The notes under the pieces were generated by a model. It was not told the origin of the DNA. It searched no databases and worked only from the letters and a program-made list of their open reading frames with translations. The translations under genes were made by a program, and so were the position numbers. Shown here one piece after another: positions 1 to 8,024 of a stretch of 64,000 bases of DNA. Source of the stretch: Chryseobacterium sediminis (GTDB taxonomy: Bacteria > Bacteroidota > Bacteroidia > Flavobacteriales > Weeksellaceae); NCBI RefSeq assembly GCF_008386505.1, contig NZ_VUNZ01000003.1, positions 124,001-188,000 of the forward strand, written 5' to 3'. The first letter of the stretch is position 1. Every line of letters begins with the position of its first letter.

Positions 1-251
1 CCACATGAATGAAAAGTGATTCCTACCGTATACAAATCCCGGATATGAGCCCATTGTTTGTCATCATTTTTTGGAGGGGATTTAAAATCAAGTCCCATGT
101 TGGCCATCAAATTTCCACATTCGGGGCACTTGGCTTCTACAGAAGTCTGAGTATCCCGGTCCACATCTTTTAAATGACGGCGTTTGAATGTTTTCTGGCA
201 GTTGAAACAGGCATAATGTCCTTTGTAAACCATCATGGAGTATCGGCACAT
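1..251 (-). CDS. Zinc-ribbon-like small protein (3' end beyond window)
   Basis: Only the first 83 codons are visible; the gene runs off the left edge. The protein starts MCRYSMMVYKGHYACFNC and has two CxxC pairs, Cys15/Cys18 and Cys42/Cys45, spaced like a zinc ribbon or rubredoxin-like knuckle. A basic stretch (KTFKRRH) follows the first pair. There is no signal peptide, so it is probably cytoplasmic. I recognise this only as a conserved hypothetical of Bacteroidetes; metal binding is inferred from the four cysteines and no function is assigned. The next gene upstream on this strand starts 33 bases away. Confidence 0.7.
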   Translation of the reverse strand, partial: MCRYSMMVYKGHYACFNCQKTFKRRHLKDVDRDTQTSVEAKCPECGNLMANMGLDFKSPPKNDDKQWAHIRDLYTVGITFHSC

Positions 252-283
252 ATTAAAGTCTTGTTCTTTGGTTATAAGTTATT

Positions 284-769
284 TTATTTGTTTTTTTCCT
301 CTTCATTAAAATTGATTCCCATCAGGCTGCTGGCACTTCTCGGATCGTAGACCGACCATATATTTCCCCAGGGAAATTTGAAGGTACAGCTTGGGTAAGG
401 TTTTTTCTTTTTTTGGGTTGGAGACCTATCCAGGATCTGAGTGAGAAAGGTGTTGTTTCTGTGAAAAACGTTCATTTCTTTTTCCTCTGTCCATTCATTC
501 CAGTCTTTGGCATCACCATTTTCCCATGTGTTCATATGGATGATGTCCAGCTGGTCTCCGAAAAAACACAGACTGAAAGATACCTGATATCCTTTTATTT
601 CTATACGCTGAAAATAATACCAAAAATATCCGGTTTTTACATCCCAACAATTATGATACTTTTCTTTATAAAAATCAGTCTGCTTCAGCTGATCAAGACT
701 CATTCCTCGATAAAGCCGTGTCTTGAAGGTTTCCAGCTCTATAACTCCATTTTCACTGTTAATCAGCAT
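284..769 (-). CDS. Hypothetical protein, 161 aa
   Basis: This is an intact reading frame for a soluble protein without signal peptide or membrane segment. It is rich in aromatic residues (WDVKTGYFWYYF near residue 45; several Trp in the middle) and ends with an acidic/basic tail. The longest frame opens with TTG at 775; I chose the ATG two codons inside, giving MLINSENGVIELE. I recognise no family. It is followed closely by the zinc-ribbon gene and may be co-transcribed with it. About 100 bases without a recognisable terminator separate it from the antiporter. Confidence 0.6.
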   Translation of the reverse strand: MLINSENGVIELETFKTRLYRGMSLDQLKQTDFYKEKYHNCWDVKTGYFWYYFQRIEIKGYQVSFSLCFFGDQLDIIHMNTWENGDAKDWNEWTEEKEMNVFHRNNTFLTQILDRSPTQKKKKPYPSCTFKFPWGNIWSVYDPRSASSLMGINFNEEEKNK

Positions 770-871
770 GTCCAAAAAAATTGAAGCTATAAATATACCC
801 GTTTTTTCTTTACAGACAACGAATAATATTTACAGCTTCTAGAAATAGAAATATCGGTGTGTTATTTGGGA

Positions 872-3160
872 CTATGGATTTGAAATTATCAGTGTAGATG
901 GGATATCAGAAAGCCAAAGACTTTTTGTGTCTATCAGGTTTTTCCAACTCTTACTGCTGATAAGCATCAGATCTTGGGAGTTCAGAAACTCTTTCTCGAT
1001 CTTTTTTTCATTATACAGCGTAATATGATTAGGGGCTACCTGTTCAATACTTCTGATAAGCTCTTTCACTTCAATATTGTTTCGGATCTGTCCTGCAGCA
1101 TCCAGAATGATAACCTGTGAATTGTTATTATTGATAAGCCTTTTAGCATATTCAAGAAGGTAAAAATCACTCAGATTAAAAATTGGGACAAATATCTTGT
1201 CTGCCGTTTTAAAATCTTTGTCAACAAGGATCCCGACTGGGATAGTTGCTTTATCTAAAACCTGAAGTGTAAGATCATCAAAAGGAGAGTTGTTGAAAAT
1301 ATTTCCTTTTCCTTTTACCGTGTTCAGTAATTTTTCGGGATTAATAATTTTGGTGGTAAATCCTAATAATCTTCCCAGTAGACTTCCCTCATACATTGAT
1401 TTTCCAAGCATGATAAGGAGAAGATCATAATTTCCTTTATTGGTAATATTCGTCAGGTCACTTTCAACATCTGTAGAAGCTTTGAAAAGGGTAGTAACTT
1501 CAAGTTGAAGCTCATGAGAGGTTTCAATGACATTTTTAAACTGTTCTTTTTCAAAATTTTCTATATCGAAGGCATGAAGTTCATCTACAGGAGCAATATT
1601 CATAGCAGTTACGCTTTTGTTCCCGTTCATTTTATGCGTAAAGTTATCTGCCAGTTTCAACAGTTTGCTTCCTGCTTTTGCGGTTTCAAAAGATAAAAGA
1701 ACTCTGTATTTCGTGTCATTATCGTCATGCTCATCTTCTTCTATCATTGATTTTTTTCCTTTAAAAAGGTAATTGATGAAATCCAGACAAGGACCTGTCA
1801 TAAATGTTGTAAATAAAGCCATAATAACCAGCATTGCAAAAAGTTCAGGGCCTAATACTCCTAAATCATAACCGATATTAAGAACGATAAGCTCTGTAAG
1901 CCCACGGGTATTCATCAGAGCTCCTATGGTGAGACTGTCTTTCCAGCTTATTCTCAAAAACCTTGCGGTGAGGGCACTTCCAACGAATTTCCCGGTAACA
2001 GCTGTTAAAATAATCAGTCCGCCGATTTTCCAAAGGTGAGGATCATTCAATAAACCGATTTGAGTTCTTAACCCTGTAAATACGAAGAAAAGAGGGAGTA
2101 GTAAAACCAACGCAACATCTTCTACTTTTTCTATGAAAAGATTTCTGAATTTAATATTTTCCGGCATGATAGCACCCGCCATAAATGCTCCAAAAAGAGC
2201 GTGGATACCAATGACTTCCGTGGCATAAGAAGAGATAATAAGGATTAGGAAAAATACAGCAACAAGTGATTTGCTGATGAAACCTTTTCCCTTTTGTGAT
2301 TCAGCAATTCTGTTCAGGAAAGGTCTTACCGCTTTTATCATAATGAAAACATACAGAATAGCCATTAAGATAACAAATACTGATCCTGAGAAAGATCCTG
2401 CTTTTACCACAGCAATTACTGCTGCCAGAATACACCATGCTGTAATATCATCTGCTGCAGCACAGGTAATGACAACGGTTCCTATTTTTGTTTTGTGTAG
2501 ATTTCTTTCCTGTACGATTCTTGCCAAAACTGGAAACGCAGTAATACTCATTGCAATTGCTATAAATAAGGCAAAGGAACTGAACTGAATTCCTTCCGGT
2601 GCAAATTCTTTATAAATAAAATAAGATAGGCCAACCCCTAATGCAAAAGGGAAAATAATACTTGCATGGCTAATTACCACGGCATCATGGGCTTTTTTTC
2701 TAAGAACACTCAGGTCAAGTTCCATTCCCACAATATACATGAAGAGAATAAGGCCGATCTGGCTTAAAAACTGTAGATTAGGAAGTGATTCCTTAGGAAA
2801 GATAAAGGCAGAAAGTTCCGGGAAATACAATCCGAAAAGTGACGGCCCTAAAACAATACCTGCAATCATTTCACCAATTACGGAAGGCTGTTTCAGCTTT
2901 ACACAAATCCAACCAAAAAGTTTGGCGACCAGAATAATAGTCACGATTTGGGCAAGAAGAAGTGCTAAGGGATGATGAAGGTTTGTCAGAAAAGAATCTG
3001 CGAAATTTTCCCACATTGTAGTCCCTGTAGCTTTACTCGGAGTGATATTTTCCCCGATTTCCAGTGTCTTCCCCTGGATAAAAAACCAGTACATAAGGCA
3101 AGAAAAGAAAGCAATGGTACTGATGTAAAAAATAATATTTTTGTATTTCCCCAAATTCAT
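872..3160 (-). CDS. Cation/proton antiporter, CPA2 (Kef/CHX-like) family
   Basis: This is a monovalent cation:H+ antiporter of the inner membrane, 762 aa. An N-terminal hydrophobic anchor (about residues 8-26) is followed by a 12-13 helix Na+/H+ exchanger domain (about 65-475). That domain carries the CPA2 signatures SITAFPVLARIVQER and CAAADDITAW, the latter holding the acidic pair that binds the ion. A soluble C-terminal half (about 490-762) looks like tandem universal-stress-like folds, as in long plant CHX proteins, and probably regulates transport. The transported ion (K+ or Na+) cannot be read from sequence. It stands as a single gene. Confidence 0.92.
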   Translation of the reverse strand: MNLGKYKNIIFYISTIAFFSCLMYWFFIQGKTLEIGENITPSKATGTTMWENFADSFLTNLHHPLALLLAQIVTIILVAKLFGWICVKLKQPSVIGEMIAGIVLGPSLFGLYFPELSAFIFPKESLPNLQFLSQIGLILFMYIVGMELDLSVLRKKAHDAVVISHASIIFPFALGVGLSYFIYKEFAPEGIQFSSFALFIAIAMSITAFPVLARIVQERNLHKTKIGTVVITCAAADDITAWCILAAVIAVVKAGSFSGSVFVILMAILYVFIMIKAVRPFLNRIAESQKGKGFISKSLVAVFFLILIISSYATEVIGIHALFGAFMAGAIMPENIKFRNLFIEKVEDVALVLLLPLFFVFTGLRTQIGLLNDPHLWKIGGLIILTAVTGKFVGSALTARFLRISWKDSLTIGALMNTRGLTELIVLNIGYDLGVLGPELFAMLVIMALFTTFMTGPCLDFINYLFKGKKSMIEEDEHDDNDTKYRVLLSFETAKAGSKLLKLADNFTHKMNGNKSVTAMNIAPVDELHAFDIENFEKEQFKNVIETSHELQLEVTTLFKASTDVESDLTNITNKGNYDLLLIMLGKSMYEGSLLGRLLGFTTKIINPEKLLNTVKGKGNIFNNSPFDDLTLQVLDKATIPVGILVDKDFKTADKIFVPIFNLSDFYLLEYAKRLINNNNSQVIILDAAGQIRNNIEVKELIRSIEQVAPNHITLYNEKKIEKEFLNSQDLMLISSKSWKNLIDTKSLWLSDIPSTLIISNP

Positions 3161-3256
3161 GATTCCAATATTTTATGCAAATTTGATAAGAATATAGTTA
3201 TGATAAATATTCTTTTTTTTTAAATGTAATGAATGTTCTAAAAAATGTAATAAAAT

Positions 3257-3646
3257 CTATTTGAATGAATAGCCGAGCCCGAAGCCTATTTTCCAGCTGC
3301 CATTCTGATCTGCTGTTTTGGTGTTATAATAAGCGGGAATCTGAAAGGCAATCTTTTTATAAACTACCGTTAAACCTGCTCCCAGAGTGGGCATAATGGG
3401 ACTGTTTTTTGTTCCGGATGAATGATCTTCTTTAATCCTTAATGAAGGAAGCATTCCTAAAATAAATTTTACGTTTTTGTGGGTAAGACTTACATTGGGT
3501 CCGGTAAAGTTAATAAAAGCACCATGATCTACATATCCGGCTGCTGCTATTCCGTCAAAAAAGGAGACCTTTACTTTTGAAGGCGTTTCCTGAGAAAAGC
3601 ACAAGCCGGATATGAGAATTCCTGCAGCATAGAAAAAGTTTTTCAT
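3257..3646 (-). CDS. Small outer-membrane beta-barrel-like protein
   Basis: The protein is 129 aa with a clear signal peptide (MKNFFYAAGILISGLCFSQ, cleavage after about residue 19). The mature part has alternating hydrophobic strands, several Gly/aromatic turns and a C-terminal GLGYSFK, resembling a small outer-membrane beta-barrel. The open frame extends 33 codons upstream, but those codons give no signal peptide, so the internal ATG at 3646 is preferred. The gene lies 110 bases downstream of the LytTR regulator on the same strand and could be part of that transcript. Function is unknown. Confidence 0.65.
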   Translation of the reverse strand: MKNFFYAAGILISGLCFSQETPSKVKVSFFDGIAAAGYVDHGAFINFTGPNVSLTHKNVKFILGMLPSLRIKEDHSSGTKNSPIMPTLGAGLTVVYKKIAFQIPAYYNTKTADQNGSWKIGFGLGYSFK

Positions 3647-3756
3647 TATAAAATCAATTAATTCTATGCAAAAATAAATGGATTGTATACTGAAAAAGGG
3701 GAGTTGTAATAAAGGATAGGAATTCTGTAATGAAACCGGAAACATTTGAAAAAGGA

Positions 3757-4467
3757 CTATTTCCCGAATAGCTCCATCAGGGAACTTTTGTAAGCATCGC
3801 CGATCTGAAGTTTCAGAAAAGTATGGTCTTCAGTGGCAATTGTTGTAATAATTTCGTTGGTTGAAAATACTTTAATAGAAGAAAGTGCAATAATTTCTTT
3901 TTTGTTGACCTGGGCAAAATCTTTGGCCGGAAGCATTTCCAGAAGGTTTTTGAAATTCAGGTTTTTTAATACGATGGTGGTTCCGTCGCTGAGGATGATA
4001 TCTTTATCCCTACTGTCAATTTCAGAGGTTTTTATATAAGAAATCTGCTCTGTAAAGATGATGGTTTTTCCGATATTGGTATTCCATTCGATGAAGCTTT
4101 TTTTAGGAGTGTCTTCCACCAGCTCTTTAGCTTTTTCAAAGGCTTGGATCAGTCTTTCTTTTTTGATAGGCTTTCTTACGTAATCTACTACATTCAGGTC
4201 AAAAGCTTCGGCTGCATATTCTTTATAAGCCGTTGTAAAGATGATTTTTTTGGAACCTGAAATAATCTCAGCTACCTGAAGACCCGTCATTCCGGGCATT
4301 TCAATGTCCAGAATACACAGATTACAGTCGATGTTATCTATTTCGTTTAGAAAAATTTTAGGATCATTGAATGCTTTTACCACCTCTACATTGTCGATCT
4401 GTTCACATAGAAGTTTTAAATAGCTAATCGCCAGTAATTCATCATCCAGAATAACGCATTTTATCAT
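3757..4467 (-). CDS. LytTR-family response regulator
   Basis: This is a two-component response regulator, 236 aa. The receiver domain (1-120) has the acidic pocket Asp8/Asp9, the phospho-acceptor Asp54 in CILDIEMPG, the conserved Thr in IIFTTAY and Lys in RKPIKK. A LytTR DNA-binding domain follows (about 135-236). Its start overlaps the upstream kinase gene by 26 bases, so the two are translated together and almost certainly form a cognate pair. Regulators of this class usually bind direct repeats upstream of their targets; no target can be named from this window. Confidence 0.93.
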   Translation of the reverse strand: MIKCVILDDELLAISYLKLLCEQIDNVEVVKAFNDPKIFLNEIDNIDCNLCILDIEMPGMTGLQVAEIISGSKKIIFTTAYKEYAAEAFDLNVVDYVRKPIKKERLIQAFEKAKELVEDTPKKSFIEWNTNIGKTIIFTEQISYIKTSEIDSRDKDIILSDGTTIVLKNLNFKNLLEMLPAKDFAQVNKKEIIALSSIKVFSTNEIITTIATEDHTFLKLQIGDAYKSSLMELFGK

Positions 4468-5215
4468 AGAATTCTCCTAAATTGATTTTTAATTCTGCAG
4501 TAAAGACTCCGTTTTTTGTACTCCTTTCCAGGTGGTAGTACGTGCTGTAGATCATTTTAAGCCTTTGATCAAAAGACTGGCTTCCAAAACCGCTTTTTTC
4601 CTTTTCCAGTATATTCTTTAGTGAAGCTTTATTGCTTACTTTCATCGTGAAAATACCATTTTCAAGCTCCATATAAATGGAAATAAAAGAATCCTGAGCC
4701 AGAAAATCCGTATGTTTAAAGGCATTTTCAATAAGATCTACAGTGATTAGCGGAGCAAATACTTTTTCCTCATACAAAGAATCAGACTTGTTGATCCTTG
4801 ATTTGATTCTGAAATCGAAAAGAGGGTTGATCTTAATTTTATTAATTTCAATAAGGCTTAAAGCAAAATTGAGTTCCTCTTTCGGGCTTACATATTTATT
4901 ATTGCTTTCGTATAAAATATAATCCAGTACATTGGCCAGTTTATCCAGCGACATATACGTCTGATAAGCATGAGACTGAACCGAATTAAGAATATTTTTA
5001 AACAAATGCGGATTCAGCTTTGTACCGATATGTTCCAGACGGACTTCATTCAAACGCTGTTCAATAAGTTTGTTGGTTTCCGATAATTTGGTATTTCTCC
5101 GGTTCAGTTTCTGATTCTGGCTGAAAAGGTAAATACTGGTCGTAAGAAACAGGAAAATGGCAAAAACTCCGATGAATATCAGATAATCATGAATCATGTA
5201 GTAATTGCCGTCCAT
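4442..5215 (-). CDS. LytS-type sensor histidine kinase
   Basis: This is a short sensor kinase, 257 aa, with one N-terminal membrane helix (about 11-31), a coiled-coil linker (about 34-62) and a His_kinase (PF06580-type) domain. The phospho-acceptor motif is KLNPHLFKNILNSV with His70. The usual family motif is NPHFLFN, so the order here is slightly altered. The N box is LIENAFKHTDF and a degenerate G box follows (KSGFGSQSFDQRL). With no periplasmic domain it must sense through the membrane or cytoplasm. It overlaps the LytTR regulator and lies 14 bases after the DUF4258-like gene. Confidence 0.88.
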   Translation of the reverse strand: MDGNYYMIHDYLIFIGVFAIFLFLTTSIYLFSQNQKLNRRNTKLSETNKLIEQRLNEVRLEHIGTKLNPHLFKNILNSVQSHAYQTYMSLDKLANVLDYILYESNNKYVSPKEELNFALSLIEINKIKINPLFDFRIKSRINKSDSLYEEKVFAPLITVDLIENAFKHTDFLAQDSFISIYMELENGIFTMKVSNKASLKNILEKEKSGFGSQSFDQRLKMIYSTYYHLERSTKNGVFTAELKINLGEFYDKMRYSG

Positions 5216-5229
5216 TATATGGTATTAAA

Positions 5230-5601
5230 CTATTTAAGCTTTTTAAGACTGTTTACCATCACTGTTTCTTCGCATTTCTCATACGTGATTTCGTAAGACG
5301 GATTTTTTTCAGGATAGGTCAAAAGATAGCTCGGGCAAGGTTTCTTTTGTGCATGGCTGCGGTCAAAATCTACTTTTCCGTTGGTAATAATGCTGTCTTT
5401 TATAAATTTTTCATCAATCTTGTAGACTGCCATTGCATTTTTGGCCTCGTCAGAATATTTGAATTCTTTGGAAAGACTTTCAGCAATAACACGGCTGTTT
5501 GGTAAATAGCCGCTACAGCTTGCCCCTTTTTTGTTTAAAATAAAAAATACAATCAAAAGCCCCGGAACGAAGCCTATTGCATAAAATTTCAGTTTTTTCA
5601 T
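5230..5601 (-). CDS. DUF4258-like membrane-anchored protein
   Basis: A 123-aa protein with an N-terminal membrane helix (about 6-23) and a small extracytoplasmic domain containing four cysteines (CSGYL, CPSYL, KCEE). I believe this matches the DUF4258 family, which I recall beside alanine dehydrogenase in flavobacteria; that memory is unverified. Its ATG overlaps the ald stop by one base (TAATG), a sign of translational coupling. The two-component genes follow at once, so ald, this gene, the kinase and the regulator probably share a transcript. Function unknown. Confidence 0.7.
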   Translation of the reverse strand: MKKLKFYAIGFVPGLLIVFFILNKKGASCSGYLPNSRVIAESLSKEFKYSDEAKNAMAVYKIDEKFIKDSIITNGKVDFDRSHAQKKPCPSYLLTYPEKNPSYEITYEKCEETVMVNSLKKLK

Positions 5602-6791
5602 TAGAAAATTAAAAGATTGATATCGTGGTACGTAAGTCCGAAACGGTCGCAGATGATCTTTTTGGTATGTCTTCCTTTATACATATATAAGCTCTGCTTC
5701 ATTTCATTTTTGCGGATCAGCATGTTTTCAAAGCCGCCCTCTTCATCATAATTTAAAATATAGGAAAGGAAGAAATTCGAGATGGCCTTAGTGGTGGTTC
5801 TCGGCATTCTTGAGGTAAGGTTCGGAAGTCCGCAGTGGATGACACCGTGTTTGATGACATACGGATCTTCCATAGTAGTCAGTTCTGATGTTTCGATAAC
5901 TTTACCGTTGTCTATGGTGATATCTATAATAACACTTCCTTTTTTCATTTTCATCACCATATCTTCAGTGACAATAGGAGTCATATTTAATCGTGGAAGA
6001 GCCCCTATCACAACATCGGCACGTCTTAAACTTTTGCTGAGTTCTTTAGGATCAATAATGGAAGTCGGTACACGGCTGTCAACAATGGTATGAAGTCTTC
6101 TCAGCTTTGATAAAGAGTTATCGAAAACCTTTACGCTGGCACCTAAACCTATTGCAGCTTTTGTAGCAAATTCACCTACAATTCCGGCTCCGAGAATCAC
6201 TACTTCTGCAGGTCTTACACCTGTAATACCTCCTAACATTAAGCCATTGGATAAGGCCAGTAATTCTGAAGCATATAAAATAGAAACAGTTCCTGCAATT
6301 TCCCCAATTAATCTTACCAGTGCCAGCTGTTTGTATTCATCAACGATAAATTCAAAAGCAATGGCGTTTATTTTTTTCTCTGCAAGCTTTAAGAAATACT
6401 CCTTGTCTCTGAGGTTGATCTGAAGAGCAGAAACCAGATAAGTATTAGGTTTCATGTATTCAATTTCGTCTTCGGTAGGAGGATTTACTTTCAGAATAAG
6501 ATCCTGTCCGAAAGCTTCTTTAGGGTCATTCGTGATTTTCGCTCCTGATTCGGAATATTGTAAATCTGTAAAAAATGAACCTTCCCCGGACCCGGATTCT
6601 ATAATAATTTCATGGCCGTGTTCTACCAACACCTGTACGGCGTCAGGAGTAATGCAGGTTCTCCTTTCGTTGAGACAGGTTTCTTTAGGAATTCCAATAC
6701 TAAACTGTTTTCCCTTTTTAATAACCTCCAATTTTTCCTCTTTCGGCATCAATTCTTCTTCTGTGAAAGGAGTAAAAATATTTGTACTCAT
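5601..6791 (-). CDS. ald: Alanine dehydrogenase
   Basis: The enzyme catalyses NAD-dependent oxidative deamination of L-alanine to pyruvate and ammonia, and the reverse. It is 396 aa. The N-terminal AlaDh/PNT domain starts around residue 30 (IGIPKETCLNERRT), and the NAD-binding Rossmann motif is ILGAGIVGEF near residue 200. The last ~50 residues extend beyond the compact 370-aa bacterial enzymes; I believe this is the usual form in flavobacteria. It heads a run of four genes with one-base or overlapping junctions. A -7 box lies about 50 bases upstream. A proton-translocating transhydrogenase subunit is the nearest alternative, but its partner subunits are absent. Confidence 0.9.
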   Translation of the reverse strand: MSTNIFTPFTEEELMPKEEKLEVIKKGKQFSIGIPKETCLNERRTCITPDAVQVLVEHGHEIIIESGSGEGSFFTDLQYSESGAKITNDPKEAFGQDLILKVNPPTEDEIEYMKPNTYLVSALQINLRDKEYFLKLAEKKINAIAFEFIVDEYKQLALVRLIGEIAGTVSILYASELLALSNGLMLGGITGVRPAEVVILGAGIVGEFATKAAIGLGASVKVFDNSLSKLRRLHTIVDSRVPTSIIDPKELSKSLRRADVVIGALPRLNMTPIVTEDMVMKMKKGSVIIDITIDNGKVIETSELTTMEDPYVIKHGVIHCGLPNLTSRMPRTTTKAISNFFLSYILNYDEEGGFENMLIRKNEMKQSLYMYKGRHTKKIICDRFGLTYHDINLLIF

Positions 6792-6843
6792 CCTTTAAAT
6801 TAAATTATGTCTTACAGATTGTTATTTACACTCAATTTATGAG

Positions 6844-6851
6844 CAAAGATA
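6844..6851 (-). promoter_or_regulatory. Candidate -7 promoter box for ald
   Basis: On the minus strand this reads TATCTTTG, a full match to the Bacteroidetes TAnnTTTG box, about 50 bases before the ald start. The -33 region is weak. It suggests ald can be transcribed separately from tsaE. Confidence 0.4.
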
Positions 6852-6859
6852 CATAATAT

Positions 6860-7267
6860 TTAATCGAATGAAACTTCTCTGTTTTCACCCGTGTTCACAA
6901 TACTCATTGTGTGATAGTTGAGACCATAAAGCTCCTCTTCATACACTTCCGGCCACTCGATGATACATAAAAAAGAGTTGTCCAGATATTCTTCAATTCC
7001 GATATCATAGACTTCTTCAATGTTTTTTAAGCGGTAAAGATCAAAATGATATACTTTTCCTTTTTCTGTATTGTATTCATTCACAATAGAGTAGGTAGGA
7101 GAGTTTACTTCATCTTTGCTGCCCATATTTTTAAGCAGAAATTGGGTGAAAGTAGTTTTTCCAGCACCCAGATTTCCTTTTAATAAAAGGATATTATGCT
7201 TTAATTCCGGAATGATGCTGTCAACAACTTCCTGCCAGTCTTCGATTTTATTGATGGAATAATTCAT
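6860..7267 (-). CDS. tsaE: tRNA threonylcarbamoyladenosine biosynthesis ATPase TsaE
   Basis: TsaE is the small P-loop ATPase that works with TsaB and TsaD to place the t6A modification on tRNAs reading ANN codons. At 135 aa it has normal family length. The Walker A motif is GNLGAGKTT with Lys37. Downstream are the typical SPTYSIVNEY (about residues 57-66) and HFDLYRL segments and the acidic IIEWPE motif. The gene begins two bases after the stop of the upstream hypothetical, suggesting one transcript. It is essential in most bacteria. Confidence 0.95.
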   Translation of the reverse strand: MNYSINKIEDWQEVVDSIIPELKHNILLLKGNLGAGKTTFTQFLLKNMGSKDEVNSPTYSIVNEYNTEKGKVYHFDLYRLKNIEEVYDIGIEEYLDNSFLCIIEWPEVYEEELYGLNYHTMSIVNTGENREVSFD

Positions 7268-7269
7268 CT

Positions 7270-7875
7270 TTATTTTTTCAAATTATTTAAATACAAATTA
7301 TAAAAATAGGTTGCTCTTTCCTTTGCATATTCAGGATTTCTATAGCGATTACTTTTACGGGGGTTATTGTACAGGGCAAGTATTTCTCCCATTTCAAGAG
7401 GATGCAGTTCTTTAGCCGGTTTATTAAACACAGATCGTGAAACCTGTTCAATACCTTTATTATTATTTAAGAAGTCAAAATTACTGAAATTAAAATTCAA
7501 ACAATCTTTCTGAGTGTAATTTTGCTCAATGTATCTTATGAGAAGAAAGTAATCTAAGGGTGATTTATTCTGAATATTTAGAGTGGGCATAATTCTATTA
7601 CCCGTTTCACGACAAGGGCATTCATTTACATTGGGATTAGATTGGGTAAAGGCTTTTATGTAGAAATCCCATGAGTTTTGAGACATAGAATTTGGATACA
7701 CCGTATTATAAAAGTTAATGAAGTTGTCTGGTAACTTTTTATCTATGCGCATATTCCAGGTGATTTCCCTTTTATTATCAGTATTTAAAACGAATCTGCC
7801 ACCAAATTCTAAGTAAAGGAAGACCAGGATAAAAAAAATGCATGCAACAATTAAAAGTCTTTTCAAATATTTCAT
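7270..7875 (-). CDS. Hypothetical membrane-anchored protein
   Basis: A 201-aa protein with an N-terminal membrane helix (MKYLKRLLIVACIFFILVFL) and a soluble extracytoplasmic part. Visible landmarks are a CPCRETGNR segment, a Leu/Asn-rich centre and a basic C-terminus. The longest frame opens with TTG at 7899; the ATG at 7875 places the hydrophobic helix at the very N-terminus and is preferred. It is two bases upstream of tsaE. The region PLEMGEILALYNNP resembles peptidoglycan glycosyltransferase-like sequences, but too little matches to claim that. Function unknown. Confidence 0.6.
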   Translation of the reverse strand: MKYLKRLLIVACIFFILVFLYLEFGGRFVLNTDNKREITWNMRIDKKLPDNFINFYNTVYPNSMSQNSWDFYIKAFTQSNPNVNECPCRETGNRIMPTLNIQNKSPLDYFLLIRYIEQNYTQKDCLNFNFSNFDFLNNNKGIEQVSRSVFNKPAKELHPLEMGEILALYNNPRKSNRYRNPEYAKERATYFYNLYLNNLKK

Positions 7876-8024
7876 AAAAGTAATTTCATGGTTATTCAAA
7901 AATAGATAATCAATTACAAATTCTATAATTATAGTAATATTTCTTATTCCTTATACTCTCAAACCCTCCGACTCTCTTACTAAAAACGCTTCCAACTTCT
8001 CTATAAAATACTTAATTTTACAGC

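Noticed and set aside
3647-3745. 33-codon upstream extension of the small outer-membrane protein
   Set aside because: It would bury the signal peptide; the internal ATG gives a normal exported protein.
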